Shown: positions 1-8,397, numbered from the stretch's first letter. The stretch: DNA of 45,543 bases from a bacterium (GCA_014896235.1 JADBKU010000033.1:1-45543), one strand, 5' to 3'. A program made the numbers and translations. The notes: generated from the letters alone by a model not told the origin.

Positions 1-134
1 ATATAGAAGACGTCGTGACCGTCGCGGTCGCGACGGATGCTGATTACTTTGTCGCGCCATTGCGGCTCGACGTAATCGTTCCAGAGGGTGTGCGGCTCGA
101 CGATATGGCCATCGGCGTCAATATTTCTTGCCAT
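1..134 (-). CDS. Metal-dependent amidohydrolase, N-terminal fragment (runs off window)
   Basis: Only the first 44 codons are present, read on the minus strand from the ATG at 134 to the window edge. The peptide starts MARNIDADGHIVEP and continues with a W-N-D-Y stretch. This D-A-D-x-H-(I/V)-x-E-P opening is typical of the amidohydrolase 2 family, TIM-barrel metal-dependent hydrolases related to ACMS decarboxylase, where the Asp and His of the first strand help bind the metal. A GGAG Shine-Dalgarno-like sequence lies about 8 bases upstream of the ATG. The substrate cannot be told from this fragment. The family assignment rests on this short motif and is fairly secure; the rest is unknown. Confidence 0.7.
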   Translation of the reverse strand, partial: MARNIDADGHIVEPHTLWNDYVEPQWRDKVISIRRDRDGHDVFY

Positions 135-165
135 CGCAGGTCTCCATCCGACGAGGCGATACGGA

Positions 166-202
166 TACGGTGAATCAAGTTCCAGCGGGGCCGGGATGTC
201 AA
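166..202 (-). promoter_or_regulatory. Candidate promoter for the amidohydrolase gene
   Basis: On the minus strand a perfect -35 box TTGACA (202-197) is followed after 18 bases by TTGATT (178-173), a weak -10 match. Transcription would start near 166, about 30 bases before the ATG at 134. This rests on sequence match only. Confidence 0.3.
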
Positions 203-316
203 GACTCGAATGGGATAAAATACGAAAAAACGCGCCTTGACCCTGTCTCTCGCGGCGCCTAGGCTGCGAGCGGCGTCAGCCGCGTAAACCAGTTCGCGGC
301 GGAGCGGAATGATTCA

Positions 317-847
317 ATGAATAATCGCGAAATATTTGGAAAATTGATTGATCGCGCGATGCTTGCGGCGCTAGCGCTCTTGATCTTTGCGGCCGCGGGA
401 TGTTCGTCGGGCAACGGCGGTTACGTTTCGATGTCGCAGGCGGAAGACGGTTCCGTGAATAACGGATTTCCAGCGTCAGCGGCCGAAAGCAAAGTCGTCG
501 GAGTCTACGAGGGCACGTCGCTGGCTTCCTGCAATGTCTCGCTGCCGAATCGATGCAATGCGCAGCAAATAATCCGGATCACGCTGGTTCAAGAGGATTC
601 GGGGTTGAAGGGAAATTACCGATGCTCCTACGGCACGATGAACTGCTACAACATGAATGAGACCGGCAAGGTTGTGAAGGCGTCGGTGAACGGCAATCAG
701 ATGACGGCGCGAGTGCAGATGCCGGACGGGACGTCGTGTGTCTATACCGCGCGGATGAATGGCGAAAGCTTCAGCGGCGGCTACTCGTGCTACGGGGGCG
801 GCACGATGATCGAGGCTGGCAGTTGGAAGGGGCGGCGACTCTACTAG
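317..847 (+). CDS. Small secreted lipoprotein of unknown function
   Basis: A 176-residue protein with a basic N-terminus, a hydrophobic stretch (LAALALLIFAAAG) and a lipobox ending at Cys29 (AAGC), so it is probably lipidated and anchored in a membrane facing the periplasm. The mature part has several cysteines (SLASCNVSLPNRC, YRCSYGTMNC, SCVYTARMNG, GYSCYGGG), probably disulfide-bonded, in a repeated pattern that suggests a small beta-rich domain. I do not recognise the family. It stands alone: the next gene starts 37 bases downstream and is unrelated metabolically. The start at 317 gives a well-formed signal peptide. Confidence 0.75.
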   Translation: MNNREIFGKLIDRAMLAALALLIFAAAGCSSGNGGYVSMSQAEDGSVNNGFPASAAESKVVGVYEGTSLASCNVSLPNRCNAQQIIRITLVQEDSGLKGNYRCSYGTMNCYNMNETGKVVKASVNGNQMTARVQMPDGTSCVYTARMNGESFSGGYSCYGGGTMIEAGSWKGRRLY

Positions 848-884
848 CAGCAAGACGAGCGGGTCGAGGAAGGGCGAGCGAAAG

Positions 885-1331
885 ATGGCCAAAAAACCGA
901 TTGGCAGGCTCGATCATATTGGCGTCGCGGTGAAGAGCGTTGACGAAGCGCGCCATTTTTTTGAAGAAAGGCTCGGCGCCACGTTTCTGTACGAACATCG
1001 AAATCCCGAGGCGGGCTATCGGCTGGCCGAGTTCGACCTTGGCGGAACGACCATCGAATTGCTCGAGCCGCTCGGCGATAATTCATTTATCGCAGCGTTT
1101 CTCGAAAAGCGCGGCGAGGGCGTGCATCATTTGACGTTCGACGCGCCTGATTCCCGGGAAAGAATCAGTGAGCTCAAGCGCGAGGGCGTGAAGATCGTTG
1201 ACGAGCGCGAATTCCCTGATTCGTACGAAGCGTTCATCTCGCCGCGCTCGGGCCATGGCGTATTGATCCAAATCGGTTCCGGATATCCCACGCTGGCGCG
1301 CGCCGCCGAATGGTTCAGGAAGAAGGATTGA
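885..1331 (+). CDS. mce: Methylmalonyl-CoA epimerase
   Basis: A 148-residue VOC-superfamily protein. The opening RLDHIGVAVKSVDEA is characteristic of methylmalonyl-CoA epimerase, and DHIGVAV holds the first metal-ligand His. Further family features are a central IELLEPL, then EGVHHLTFDA with the second metal-binding His, and a C-terminal SGHGVLIQIG in the position of the catalytic/ligand acidic strand. The enzyme interconverts (R)- and (S)-methylmalonyl-CoA, linking propionyl-CoA carboxylation to succinyl-CoA. Length is normal. No mutase or carboxylase genes lie beside it. It converges with the SDR gene, whose end lies 13 bases away. Confidence 0.88.
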   Translation: MAKKPIGRLDHIGVAVKSVDEARHFFEERLGATFLYEHRNPEAGYRLAEFDLGGTTIELLEPLGDNSFIAAFLEKRGEGVHHLTFDAPDSRERISELKREGVKIVDEREFPDSYEAFISPRSGHGVLIQIGSGYPTLARAAEWFRKKD

Positions 1332-1343
1332 GACCGCCCGCTG

Positions 1344-2117
1344 TCATCCCATCAAGCCCTGCGTATAGCCTCCGTCGATAGTGATATTGGCGCCGTGGAT
1401 AAAGGCGGCGCGTGGCGATGCTAGAAACATCGTCAGGTCGGCGACCTCTTCGGGCGTGCCGACGCGGCCGAGCGGCGTCATGCGGCTGAACGCGTCGCTC
1501 GCGCCTTGGTTGGCGCCGATCAATCCCGCGCGCATTTTGAGCAGGCGCTCGGTCATGATCGGTCCGGGATTGATGCCGACGACGCGCACGCCCTTGCGCG
1601 CGCCTTCATCCGCGAGCGCTTTGGTAAAGTGATTGAGGGCGGCGTTTGCGGCGCCGCCGATCATGTAGGTGCGGCGCGGATTGAGGGCGGCCGCGCCGAT
1701 GATGTTCACGATCACGCCGCCGCGTTCCATCAACCGCATCGCGGCGCGCGCCATCCGCACATACCCGAAGAATTTCAAGCGCCAGTCGTCGAGCCACGCT
1801 TGATCGTCAAGTTCGAGAAATTCGCCGGTGCGGGCGCTGCCGGCGTTGTTGACGAGGATATCGATGCGTCCGAACGCTTCTGAGCATCGCGCGGCCACGC
1901 CGTCGATTGCCGTCGCGTCCGTCATATCGGCGACGCGGGTTTCGAGCCGGCCGCCGGATTTTGGCGCGGCGGCGGCGAGTGCGGCGAGCGCTTCCGCGCC
2001 GCGGGCGCAGGCGAGCACGTTGGCGCCCTCCGCCAGCATTCCGAGCGCGATTGCGCGGCCGATTCCCTTGCTGCCGCCGGTTACGATTACGGCTTTGCCG
2101 TCGAGTTCGAGGTTCAT
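1344..2117 (-). CDS. SDR-family protein with degenerate active site
   Basis: A 257-residue classical short-chain dehydrogenase/reductase by fold. TGGSKGIG (14-21) is the nucleotide-binding glycine motif, ADMTD (about 64-68) follows, and NNAG (90-93) is the structural motif. The catalytic tetrad is not normal: Tyr151 is present in RRTYMIGGAANAAL, but the usual YxxxK Lys is Gly155, and no Ser lies about 13 residues before the Tyr (sequence VNIIGAAALN). The C-terminal TIDGGYTQG is typical of the family. Either it binds a nucleotide without standard SDR chemistry or it uses another mechanism. A GNAAL-type SDR subgroup lacking the Lys is, as far as I recall, found in several bacteria. Substrate unknown. 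Confidence 0.8.
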   Translation of the reverse strand: MNLELDGKAVIVTGGSKGIGRAIALGMLAEGANVLACARGAEALAALAAAAPKSGGRLETRVADMTDATAIDGVAARCSEAFGRIDILVNNAGSARTGEFLELDDQAWLDDWRLKFFGYVRMARAAMRLMERGGVIVNIIGAAALNPRRTYMIGGAANAALNHFTKALADEGARKGVRVVGINPGPIMTERLLKMRAGLIGANQGASDAFSRMTPLGRVGTPEEVADLTMFLASPRAAFIHGANITIDGGYTQGLMG

Positions 2118-2150
2118 CGTCGTCCTATGCGCGCGCAGTTCTGGCGGAAG

Positions 2151-2498
2151 CTAACAGATCGAAATTTCCTCAGTGACGCAGACCAGCACTTTATCGAAAT
2201 CCAGCATCCGTTTTTCGTCGGGACGGATGATTTCGAGATAGCGGGGTTCGGAAAACGCTTTGGCCAGGTCATCGGCGCTGTCGAACCAGAGTTCCGCCAC
2301 GCCGTCGAAGTCGGCCGCGGCGCCCACCGGACCCGCGTTACTTGCGATATGGCATTGGGTGTATTTGCGCAGATAACGGCGAAACTCCGGCACGCTCATC
2401 ACCAGCGGAGCGTGCTTTTCGCGCCAATGCCGGCTGAACTCCTCGCGCGTCAGAGAGGGATTCCGCTTCAGGAAAGCGATCATCTTGACCATTTGCAT
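2151..2498 (-). CDS. EthD-domain protein
   Basis: A 115-residue protein with the ferredoxin-like EthD pattern: MVKMIAFLKRNPSLTREEFSRHW near the N-terminus, then the conserved H-A-P-L-V (REKHAPLV) and a later FDGVAELWFDS strand. EthD proteins accompany the breakdown of ethers and aromatics or act as small dimeric monooxygenase/isomerase-like proteins; the reaction here is unknown. A GAGG sequence precedes the start. ATG at 2498 or the in-frame ATG at 2492 could be used; the second fits the family N-terminus slightly better. It lies 33 bases upstream of the SDR gene on the same strand, so the two may form an operon. Confidence 0.8.
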   Translation of the reverse strand: MQMVKMIAFLKRNPSLTREEFSRHWREKHAPLVMSVPEFRRYLRKYTQCHIASNAGPVGAAADFDGVAELWFDSADDLAKAFSEPRYLEIIRPDEKRMLDFDKVLVCVTEEISIC

Positions 2499-2632
2499 GC
2501 GACCTCGCGCGAATTTCGGAACTGTGGCGCATAAATAGCATGAATCGCGCGAAACGCTTCAACGCAGGCTCTGTCCGCCCGCGTACTACCCAGCGCCAGT
2601 CTCATCTGGCACGATAAATCGCTAAGCCATCG

Positions 2633-4297
2633 ATGAAAGACCTTATCGTTTCCATTCTACGCGCAGCGATCGCGCGCGCTCAGGCGGACGGCAAGCTGAG
2701 CGCGGCCGCATCGACGGCGACGATCGTTGTCGAAGAGCCCAAAGATCCCGCGCACGGCGACGCGGCCAGCAATCTTGCGCTCGCGATGGCGCGCGCGGAA
2801 GGCAAGCCGCCGCGCGCGCTTGCGCAGACGATCCGCGACGCGATGGAATTGCCGCCGGAGATAGCCGAAGCGACGATCGCGGGGCCGGGCTTTCTGAACT
2901 TCAGGATGGCGCCGGAGTACTGGCGGCGCGAACTTAAGCGCGTCGCGGCCGAGGGGCCGGGATACGTCAGTCCGAAGTTCGGCGGCGGGCGCACCGTACA
3001 GGTGGAATTCCTCTCCGCGAATCCAACCGGTCCGCTGACCGTCGGACACGGCCGCAATGCCGTGCTGGGCGACACGCTGGCGCGCATCTTCGCCGCCACC
3101 GGCCATCGGGTGACGCGCGAATACTATTTCAACGACGGCGGGCGGCAGATGAAGCTCCTCGGCGAGTCGGTGCGGGTCCGCTACCTGGAAGAACTCGGGC
3201 GCGTAGCGTCGATGCCGGAGGACGGTTACCAGGGCGAATATATCCGCGATATTGCGCGCGGATTGAAGGAACGACACGGCGCAGCTCTGGCGGAGGGCGC
3301 CGATCCGGAAGTTTTCGTCAAGGCTGCGGTTGCGGCCATTTTCAGCGAAATTAATCAAACCTGCGCGAAGCTGGGGATCAGTTTCGACGTATACACCAAC
3401 GAGCTCGACCTGATGCGCGACGGGCGGGTGGATGCCGTGATGGCGGCGCTGCGCGAGCGCGATCTCGTAATCGAGCGCGACGGGGCGCAGTGGCTGGCCG
3501 GAGAGAAATTGGGGCTGCCGAAGGATCAGGTGTTGATTCGATCGACCGGCGAACCAACCTATCGCACTCCCGACATCGCTTATCATATCGACAAGCTGAA
3601 GCGCGGTTTCGACCTCGTTGTCGATGTCTTCGGCGCCGATCATATCGCGGAGCATGTCGGCGTGATCGCGGCGTTGAAAGCGCTCGGCTACGATACCTCG
3701 CCAATTCGCGCAATTATCTATCAATTCGTGACGCTCACGCGCGGCGGCGAAAAAATCAAAATGTCAACGCGGAAGGCGACCTATATCACGCTCGACGAAT
3801 TGATCGACGAGGTCGGCGCCGACGTGGTGCGGTTTTTCTTTTTGCTACGCAAGCACGACAGCCATTTGGATTTCGATCTGGATTTGGCGCGCCGTCAGGC
3901 GCCTGAAAATCCTGTCTTTTACGTGCAGTATGCGCATGCCCGCCTTGCCAGCGTTTTTCGCGAGGCCGAACGGGCGGGGTTCAACCTGCCAGACAATCTC
4001 GACGGCGTCGATTTGACCGCGCTGGGGCCGGAAGAGATCGATCTGGCGCGGCGCGCGGCCGCGTTTCCAGAGGTCGTCGCTGGCGCGGTCGCCGACCTGG
4101 AGCCGCATCGCATTCCTTTCTTTCTGCTGGAGCTGGCGGGAGAATTTCACCGCTATTACAACAAACCGGCGAATCGTATAATCAATCCAGATGACCGTCC
4201 TCTTAGTATCGCCAGACTCGTATTGGCGCGCGCGCTCAAGAACGGATTCGCCGGCGGATTGGGTTTGCTGGGCGTAAACGCTCCCGATCGAATGTGA
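2633..4297 (+). CDS. argS: Arginine-tRNA ligase
   Basis: A 554-residue class I aminoacyl-tRNA synthetase that charges tRNA-Arg in the cytoplasm. The N-terminal additional domain (about 1-90) precedes SANPTGPLTVGHGRN (about residues 126-140), the arginyl-tRNA synthetase form of the HIGH motif. KIKMSTRKATY (about 374-384) is the KMSKS-like loop, with Thr replacing the usual Lys. The C-terminal DALR anticodon-binding domain covers about 430-554 (FYVQYAHARLASVFREAE). Length is normal. The SPOR gene starts 12 bases after the stop, so they are probably co-transcribed. No clear Shine-Dalgarno is seen before this start. Confidence 0.97.
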   Translation: MKDLIVSILRAAIARAQADGKLSAAASTATIVVEEPKDPAHGDAASNLALAMARAEGKPPRALAQTIRDAMELPPEIAEATIAGPGFLNFRMAPEYWRRELKRVAAEGPGYVSPKFGGGRTVQVEFLSANPTGPLTVGHGRNAVLGDTLARIFAATGHRVTREYYFNDGGRQMKLLGESVRVRYLEELGRVASMPEDGYQGEYIRDIARGLKERHGAALAEGADPEVFVKAAVAAIFSEINQTCAKLGISFDVYTNELDLMRDGRVDAVMAALRERDLVIERDGAQWLAGEKLGLPKDQVLIRSTGEPTYRTPDIAYHIDKLKRGFDLVVDVFGADHIAEHVGVIAALKALGYDTSPIRAIIYQFVTLTRGGEKIKMSTRKATYITLDELIDEVGADVVRFFFLLRKHDSHLDFDLDLARRQAPENPVFYVQYAHARLASVFREAERAGFNLPDNLDGVDLTALGPEEIDLARRAAAFPEVVAGAVADLEPHRIPFFLLELAGEFHRYYNKPANRIINPDDRPLSIARLVLARALKNGFAGGLGLLGVNAPDRM

Positions 4298-4309
4298 GGT
4301 CGAGGCGTA

Positions 4310-5041
4310 ATGCGGTTTGAAATCAAATCCGGCGGCATCGTCGCAATTCTTGTCGGCATCGCGGCCCTTTCCGGCGCGGTCTTCGTGCTCGGGCTGTTGG
4401 CCGGGTACGACGTCGGACGCGAAAGCGCCGCAAGCCAGGCGCAGGTAGCGGCGGTCTATCCGCTCGAATCGCCGCCCGCGGCCGAGTCTTCGGTCGCCGC
4501 CGCGCCGACTCCGGCGGCGCCAGCGTCGCGGACCGGATCGGCGGAAAGCGGCGGCGGAGCGGTCGCGCCGGCAACGCTGCATCCGGCAAGAACGCCCGGC
4601 AGTCCTTCGAGCGCGGCTGAGGAATCAAGCCACGAGAACGGTCAGCCGCTGGAAGCCGATCGTTCTTCGCCGGAAACATCTTCGGCTGGGCGCGCCGCGC
4701 CGACTCCGGCGCGTCGTCTAGCCGCGACAAATCCGCCAAACCCGCCCGCGCGTGCCGCGGAATCTCGCCGGCGTCCGTACAATATTCAGATCCAGGCCGC
4801 GATGGATCGCAGCGGCGCCGACGAGATGGTGCGGCGGCTCGAAAATCTTGGCTACAGCGCGCATATCACGCCGACCGAGCTTGCGGGTCAAACCTGGTAC
4901 AAGGTCGAGGTTGGGCCATACGCGACTCAGGCTGAGGCTGAAGCGGCGCAGGCGCAACTGCGCACGCGATATAACAGCGCCTATGGCCGCGCGGGCGGCG
5001 CCGCGCCGTCCAGCACCGGCACGGCGGACCCGGGGGATTGA
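4310..5041 (+). CDS. SPOR-domain membrane protein
   Basis: A 243-residue bitopic inner-membrane protein. A short cytoplasmic segment is followed by one membrane helix (about residues 10-35, IVAILVGIAALSGAVFVLGLLAG), a long Ala/Pro/Ser-rich periplasmic linker (about 40-150) and a C-terminal SPOR domain (about 153-228, YNIQIQAAMDRSGADEM to WYKVEVGPYATQAEAEAAQAQL). SPOR domains bind denuded septal peptidoglycan, so a role at the division site is likely, as for DedD or FtsN. A SPOR gene directly after argS recurs in Gram-negative genomes. Its stop codon overlaps the candidate -35 box of the trp leader promoter. Confidence 0.9.
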   Translation: MRFEIKSGGIVAILVGIAALSGAVFVLGLLAGYDVGRESAASQAQVAAVYPLESPPAAESSVAAAPTPAAPASRTGSAESGGGAVAPATLHPARTPGSPSSAAEESSHENGQPLEADRSSPETSSAGRAAPTPARRLAATNPPNPPARAAESRRRPYNIQIQAAMDRSGADEMVRRLENLGYSAHITPTELAGQTWYKVEVGPYATQAEAEAAQAQLRTRYNSAYGRAGGAAPSSTGTADPGD

Positions 5042-5066
5042 CATCGCAGTCCGGCGCTGTTTGACT
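5038..5066 (+). promoter_or_regulatory. Candidate trp operon promoter
   Basis: A perfect TTGACA (5038-5043), overlapping the stop codon of the SPOR gene, is followed after 17 bases by TTGACT (5061-5066), a poor -10 match. Transcription from it would start near 5073, one or two bases before the leader-peptide ATG, leaving no room for a Shine-Dalgarno; none is seen. A leader transcript starting at the ATG is known for trpL of Sinorhizobium meliloti. Confidence 0.4.
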
Positions 5067-5074
5067 ATTGTGCA

Positions 5075-5155
5075 ATGACCTCGATTTCGGACCGGAAGGC
5101 TTGGGCGAACTGGCGCTGGCGTCAGAGGGCGTTCGCCTGCGCTCCGGTTTTGTAA
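5075..5155 (+). CDS. trpL: trp operon leader peptide
   Basis: A 26-codon frame, ATG at 5075 to TAA at 5153-5155. Residues 9-15 read A-W-A-N-W-R-W, so three of 26 codons are TGG (5102, 5111, 5117), far above chance for the rarest amino acid. It lies 94 bases before trpE and just before a strong terminator hairpin. The Trp codons overlap the 5' strand of a predicted 1:2 hairpin: GGCGAAC (5104-5110) with GTTCGCC (5131-5137). A ribosome stalled on the Trp codons would block this pairing and free the next strand to form the antiterminator. Read directly from the sequence; the peptide itself is presumably made and degraded. It lies in a stretch that also has other open frames, so the evidence is its context and its codons. 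Confidence 0.85.
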   Translation: MTSISDRKAWANWRWRQRAFACAPVL

Positions 5156-5217
5156 ATCGAGGCAAAACCGTAGCTCCGCAAGGGCCGCAGGCGAAACGTC
5201 CTGCGGCCCTTTTTGTT
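5104..5217 (+). promoter_or_regulatory. Ribosome-mediated Trp attenuator (1:2, 2:3 and 3:4 pairings)
   Basis: Three nested alternatives can be read. Pairing 1:2 is 5104-5110 with 5131-5137 (7 bp, includes Trp-codon bases). Pairing 2:3, the antiterminator, is TTCGCCTGCG (5132-5141) with CGCAGGCGAA (5186-5195), 10 perfect base pairs. Pairing 3:4, the terminator, is 5181-5191 with 5200-5210, 11 perfect base pairs followed by T5-G-T3. Strand 3 cannot be in both 2:3 and 3:4. This is the classical layout: Trp starvation favours 2:3 and readthrough into trpE; Trp sufficiency favours 1:2 plus 3:4 and termination. Confidence 0.85.
5181..5217 (+). terminator. Intrinsic terminator (attenuator stem 3:4)
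   Basis: AGGGCCGCAGG (5181-5191) pairs perfectly with CCTGCGGCCCT (5200-5210) around an 8-base loop, followed by TTTTTGTTT starting within the stem end. It lies between the leader peptide and trpE, not after a gene, so it regulates entry into the trp operon. Confidence 0.92.
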
Positions 5218-5248
5218 TGGCTGCGGGACCGAGCGGCGGGAGGATGCG

Positions 5249-6775
5249 ATGGAGGAACAACCAATGTTCACGCCCAACGAACGCGATTTCGAGGCCCTGG
5301 CGGCCGGAGATTTCGACCTCGTGCCGGTGTGCCGCGAAATTCCCGCCGACATGGAAACGCCCGTCTCCGCGTTCCTGAAGTTAAGCCGCGGCGATTATTC
5401 CTTTCTGCTGGAAAGCGTTCGCGGCGGCGAGAAATGGGGCCGCTACACGTTCCTCGGCACGGAACCGTCGTGCGTGATACGCGCGCGTGGCGAACGTTTC
5501 GATACCTTGCGTCCAGGACGCGAAATCGAGTCGCGCCACGTCGCCAACCCGTTCGCGGCGTTACAGGCCGAAGTCAAACGCCGCCGCGCGCCCGAGGTCC
5601 CCGGTTTGCCGCGCTTTTTTGGCGGCGCGGTCGGCTTCCTCGCCTACGACGTCGTGCGCTGCTTCGAACCGCGCGTGCCCGCGCGCGCCGACGACGATCT
5701 CGGCGTGCCCGATCTTTACCTGATGTTCACCGATACGGTGCTGGTCTTCGACAACGTGCGCCAGTCGCTCAAGATCATCGCGACCGTCGCGCCGCGCGAC
5801 TATCCCTCGGCGCGGCAGGCGTATCAGGCGGCGCAAGCGCGTATCGAGGAGATGGCGGCGCGGCTCGCGGCGCCGGCGGTCGCGCCCGCGCTCGATGGTT
5901 TCGGCGCGGCCGCCAACGCCGATATACGAATCGAATCCAACCAGACTCGCGAAGGATACATGGCGATGGTCGAAGCGGCGAAGGAGTATATCCGCGCCGG
6001 CGACATCATCCAGGTGGTGCCATCCCAGCGCTTCGAGGCGCCCCTGACGGCTCATCCGTTCAACCTCTATCGCAGCCTGCGCACGATAAATCCGTCGCCG
6101 TATATGTTCTATCTCCGCCTTGGCGACCACACGCTGGTCGGCGCGTCGCCCGAAACGATGGTTCGCGTGGAGGGGCGCGAGATCACGCTTCGGCCGATCG
6201 CCGGGACGCGCCGGCGCGGCGCCAACGAAGCCGAGGATATCGCGCTCGAGCGCGAGCTGCTCGCCGATCCCAAGGAGCTGGCCGAACACGTGATGCTGGT
6301 GGACCTGGGGCGCAACGACGTCGGCCGCGTCGCCAAAATCGGATCGGTGAAAGTAACCGAACTGATGACCGTCGAGCGTTATTCGCACGTGATGCATATC
6401 GTCTCGAACGTGGTCGGCGAGTTGCGCGAAGGGCTCGACGCGTTCGACGCGTTCCGCGCGACGTTTCCGCAGGGCACGGTTTCCGGCGCGCCGAAAATCC
6501 GCGCGATGGAGATAATCGACGAGCTCGAGCCGGTCCGCCGCGGCGTTTACGCCGGCGCGGTCGGCTATTTCAGCTACACCGGCAACACCGACACGGCGAT
6601 CGCGCTGCGCACGCTGCTGATCAAAAACGACCGCGTCTATATCCAGGCCGGCGGCGGCGTCGTCGCCGATTCCGATCCGGCGGCCGAATACGAGGAATCG
6701 GTCAACAAGGCGCGCGCGATGATCCGCGCCCTTGGCGCGGCGCGCGAATTCGAGCGCGCGGCGGCGCGGAGGTAG
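5249..6775 (+). CDS. trpE: Anthranilate synthase component I
   Basis: A 508-residue chorismate-using enzyme that, with TrpG, makes anthranilate. The LLES element in YSFLLESVRGGEKWGRYTF is the Trp-binding site of feedback-inhibited TrpE. The catalytic half has PSPYMFYLRLGDHTLVGASPE, RPIAGTRRRG, DLGRNDVGRV and the C-terminal GTVSGAPKIRAMEIIDELEP and GYFSYTGNTDTAIALRT. I place the start at ATG 5249 because GGGAGG lies about 6 bases upstream; the frame stays open further upstream, but that part overlaps the terminator T-tract. It is the first structural gene of the trp operon and is under the attenuator. trpG starts 6 bases after the stop. Confidence 0.97.
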   Translation: MEEQPMFTPNERDFEALAAGDFDLVPVCREIPADMETPVSAFLKLSRGDYSFLLESVRGGEKWGRYTFLGTEPSCVIRARGERFDTLRPGREIESRHVANPFAALQAEVKRRRAPEVPGLPRFFGGAVGFLAYDVVRCFEPRVPARADDDLGVPDLYLMFTDTVLVFDNVRQSLKIIATVAPRDYPSARQAYQAAQARIEEMAARLAAPAVAPALDGFGAAANADIRIESNQTREGYMAMVEAAKEYIRAGDIIQVVPSQRFEAPLTAHPFNLYRSLRTINPSPYMFYLRLGDHTLVGASPETMVRVEGREITLRPIAGTRRRGANEAEDIALERELLADPKELAEHVMLVDLGRNDVGRVAKIGSVKVTELMTVERYSHVMHIVSNVVGELREGLDAFDAFRATFPQGTVSGAPKIRAMEIIDELEPVRRGVYAGAVGYFSYTGNTDTAIALRTLLIKNDRVYIQAGGGVVADSDPAAEYEESVNKARAMIRALGAAREFERAAARR

Positions 6776-6781
6776 CCTGCG

Positions 6782-7357
6782 ATGAAACTCCTGATGATCG
6801 ACAACTACGACTCCTTCACCTACAACCTCGTGCAGTATCTCGGCGAGCTCGGCGCCGAGGTTGACGTGCGCCGCAACGACGCGATCGACGTCGCCGGGGC
6901 CCGCGCGCTCAGGCCCGACGCGATCGTGATTTCGCCCGGTCCCTGCACGCCCGCCAAGGCCGGCGTCTCGGTCGCCATCTTGCGCGAACTGGCCGGCGAA
7001 TTTCCCATGCTCGGCGTCTGCCTGGGCCATCAATGCATGGGCGAGGCGTTCGGCGCGAAGGTCGTGCGCGCGGGGCGCCTGATGCATGGCAAGACCTCGC
7101 CGATACTGCACGACGGCAGGACCATCTTCGCCGGCCTGCCGAATCCGTTCGAGGCGATGCGCTATCATTCGCTGTTGGTTGCGCCTGAAACCGTGCCCGG
7201 ATGCCTCGAAGTGAGCGCGCGCACGGCCGAAGGCGAAATCATGGGCTTGCGGCATCGCGAGCGCCGTATCGAGGGCGTGCAGTTCCATCCGGAGTCGATC
7301 GGCACGCGCGAGGGCAAGGATCTTTTGCGCAACTTTCTCGCCGGAGTCGCCGGATGA
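6782..7357 (+). CDS. trpG: Anthranilate synthase component II (glutamine amidotransferase)
   Basis: A 191-residue class I glutamine amidotransferase that releases ammonia from glutamine for TrpE. The start [24 protein letters not shown] is canonical, the oxyanion stretch is [14 protein letters not shown], the nucleophile is the Cys in [16 protein letters not shown], and the His/Glu of the triad are in [11 protein letters not shown]. As in many bacteria, the family also supplies aminodeoxychorismate synthase (PabA), and this copy may do both because no pabA is seen nearby. It overlaps trpD by 4 bases (ATGA), suggesting translational coupling. Confidence 0.97.
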   Translation: MKLLMIDNYDSFTYNLVQYLGELGAEVDVRRNDAIDVAGARALRPDAIVISPGPCTPAKAGVSVAILRELAGEFPMLGVCLGHQCMGEAFGAKVVRAGRLMHGKTSPILHDGRTIFAGLPNPFEAMRYHSLLVAPETVPGCLEVSARTAEGEIMGLRHRERRIEGVQFHPESIGTREGKDLLRNFLAGVAG

Positions 7358-8382
7358 GCAATCTGCGCGACGCTTTCGAGCAGGCGCTGCGCGGCCGGTC
7401 GCTCGACGCGGCGGCGGCGGAAAACGCGCTCGGCGAGGTTCTCGACGACGTATCGCCCGACGTGCTCGTCGCCGGCTTTCTGATCGCGCTCAAGATGAAA
7501 GGCGAGACCGCCGCGGAATTGGCCGGCGGAGCGCGGGCGCTGCTCAAACGCGCCCGTCCGCTCGATCTCGGCGCCGACCTTCTCGACACCGCGGGCACCG
7601 GCGGCGACGGCGCCGGAACCTATAATATATCCACCGCCGCGGCCCTGGTGGCCGCCGCCGCCGGCGTGCGGGTCGCCAAGCATGGCAATCGCGCCGTGAG
7701 CGGACGGGTCGGCGCCGCCGACGCGCTCGAACGATTTGGCGTCCGGATCGATCTCGACCCAGATGGACTGGCGCGATGCGTCGCGCGCGCGGGATGCTGC
7801 TTCGTGTTCGCTCCCGCGTACCATCCGGCGCTCGCACGGCTGGCCGTTTTACGCCGCACGCTCGGGGTCCGGACCGTGTTTAATTTGATCGCGCCGTTGG
7901 CGAATCCCGCCCGGCCGCGCCGCCAGTTGCTCGGCGTCTCCGAGGCGCGCTTGCTGCGCCCGATGGCCGAGGCGCTCGTCGCGCTGGGGGCGGAGCATGC
8001 GATGGTGATCCATGGCGGCGACGGGCTGGACGAAATTTCGCTGGGCGCGCCGACCCGCGTGATCGAGGCGCGGCGCGGCGATCTGCGCGAGTACGAAATT
8101 GCGCCGGATTCATTCGGCCTGAAAGCGGCGAGCGCGGCCGATTTCCTGACCGCCGATTCGGTCGAAGCGGCGGCGCTGCTGGCGCGGACGCTTGCGGGCG
8201 AGCCGGGCGCGGCGCAGGATATCTTGGCGCTTAATGCCGGAGCCGCGATTTACGTCGGCGGAGCAGCCGCGACATTGGCGGAAGGAGTCGCGGCGGCCCG
8301 GGCAATTCTCGTCTCTGGCCGCGCGTTCGCGACGCTCGAAAAGCTGCGCGACGCCAGCAACGCCGGGGCCGCGGACGCCTGA
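7354..8382 (+). CDS. trpD: Anthranilate phosphoribosyltransferase
   Basis: A 342-residue enzyme that joins anthranilate to PRPP. The start is the ATG overlapping the trpG stop (ATGA); a longer frame upstream lies inside trpG. The N-terminal helical domain is followed by the phosphoribosyl-binding loop [17 protein letters not shown] (about residues 77-93) and [18 protein letters not shown], which replaces the usual KHGNRxxSSxSGSADVLE and so lacks one of the serines. [20 protein letters not shown] and [15 protein letters not shown] are typical. Length is normal. It reads straight into the damaged trpC, which starts 15 bases later. Confidence 0.96.
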   Translation: MSNLRDAFEQALRGRSLDAAAAENALGEVLDDVSPDVLVAGFLIALKMKGETAAELAGGARALLKRARPLDLGADLLDTAGTGGDGAGTYNISTAAALVAAAAGVRVAKHGNRAVSGRVGAADALERFGVRIDLDPDGLARCVARAGCCFVFAPAYHPALARLAVLRRTLGVRTVFNLIAPLANPARPRRQLLGVSEARLLRPMAEALVALGAEHAMVIHGGDGLDEISLGAPTRVIEARRGDLREYEIAPDSFGLKAASAADFLTADSVEAAALLARTLAGEPGAAQDILALNAGAAIYVGGAAATLAEGVAAARAILVSGRAFATLEKLRDASNAGAADA

Positions 8383-8397
8383 ACGTGGAGTGAACTG

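Noticed and set aside
2657..3724. 355-codon minus-strand frame opposite argS
   Set aside because: Shadow of argS, no family pattern.
5561..7288. 575-codon open frame on the minus strand opposite trpE/trpG
   Set aside because: High GC makes long antisense frames common; the translation has His/Arg/Asp-rich composition and no family pattern, while trpE and trpG on the plus strand are certain.
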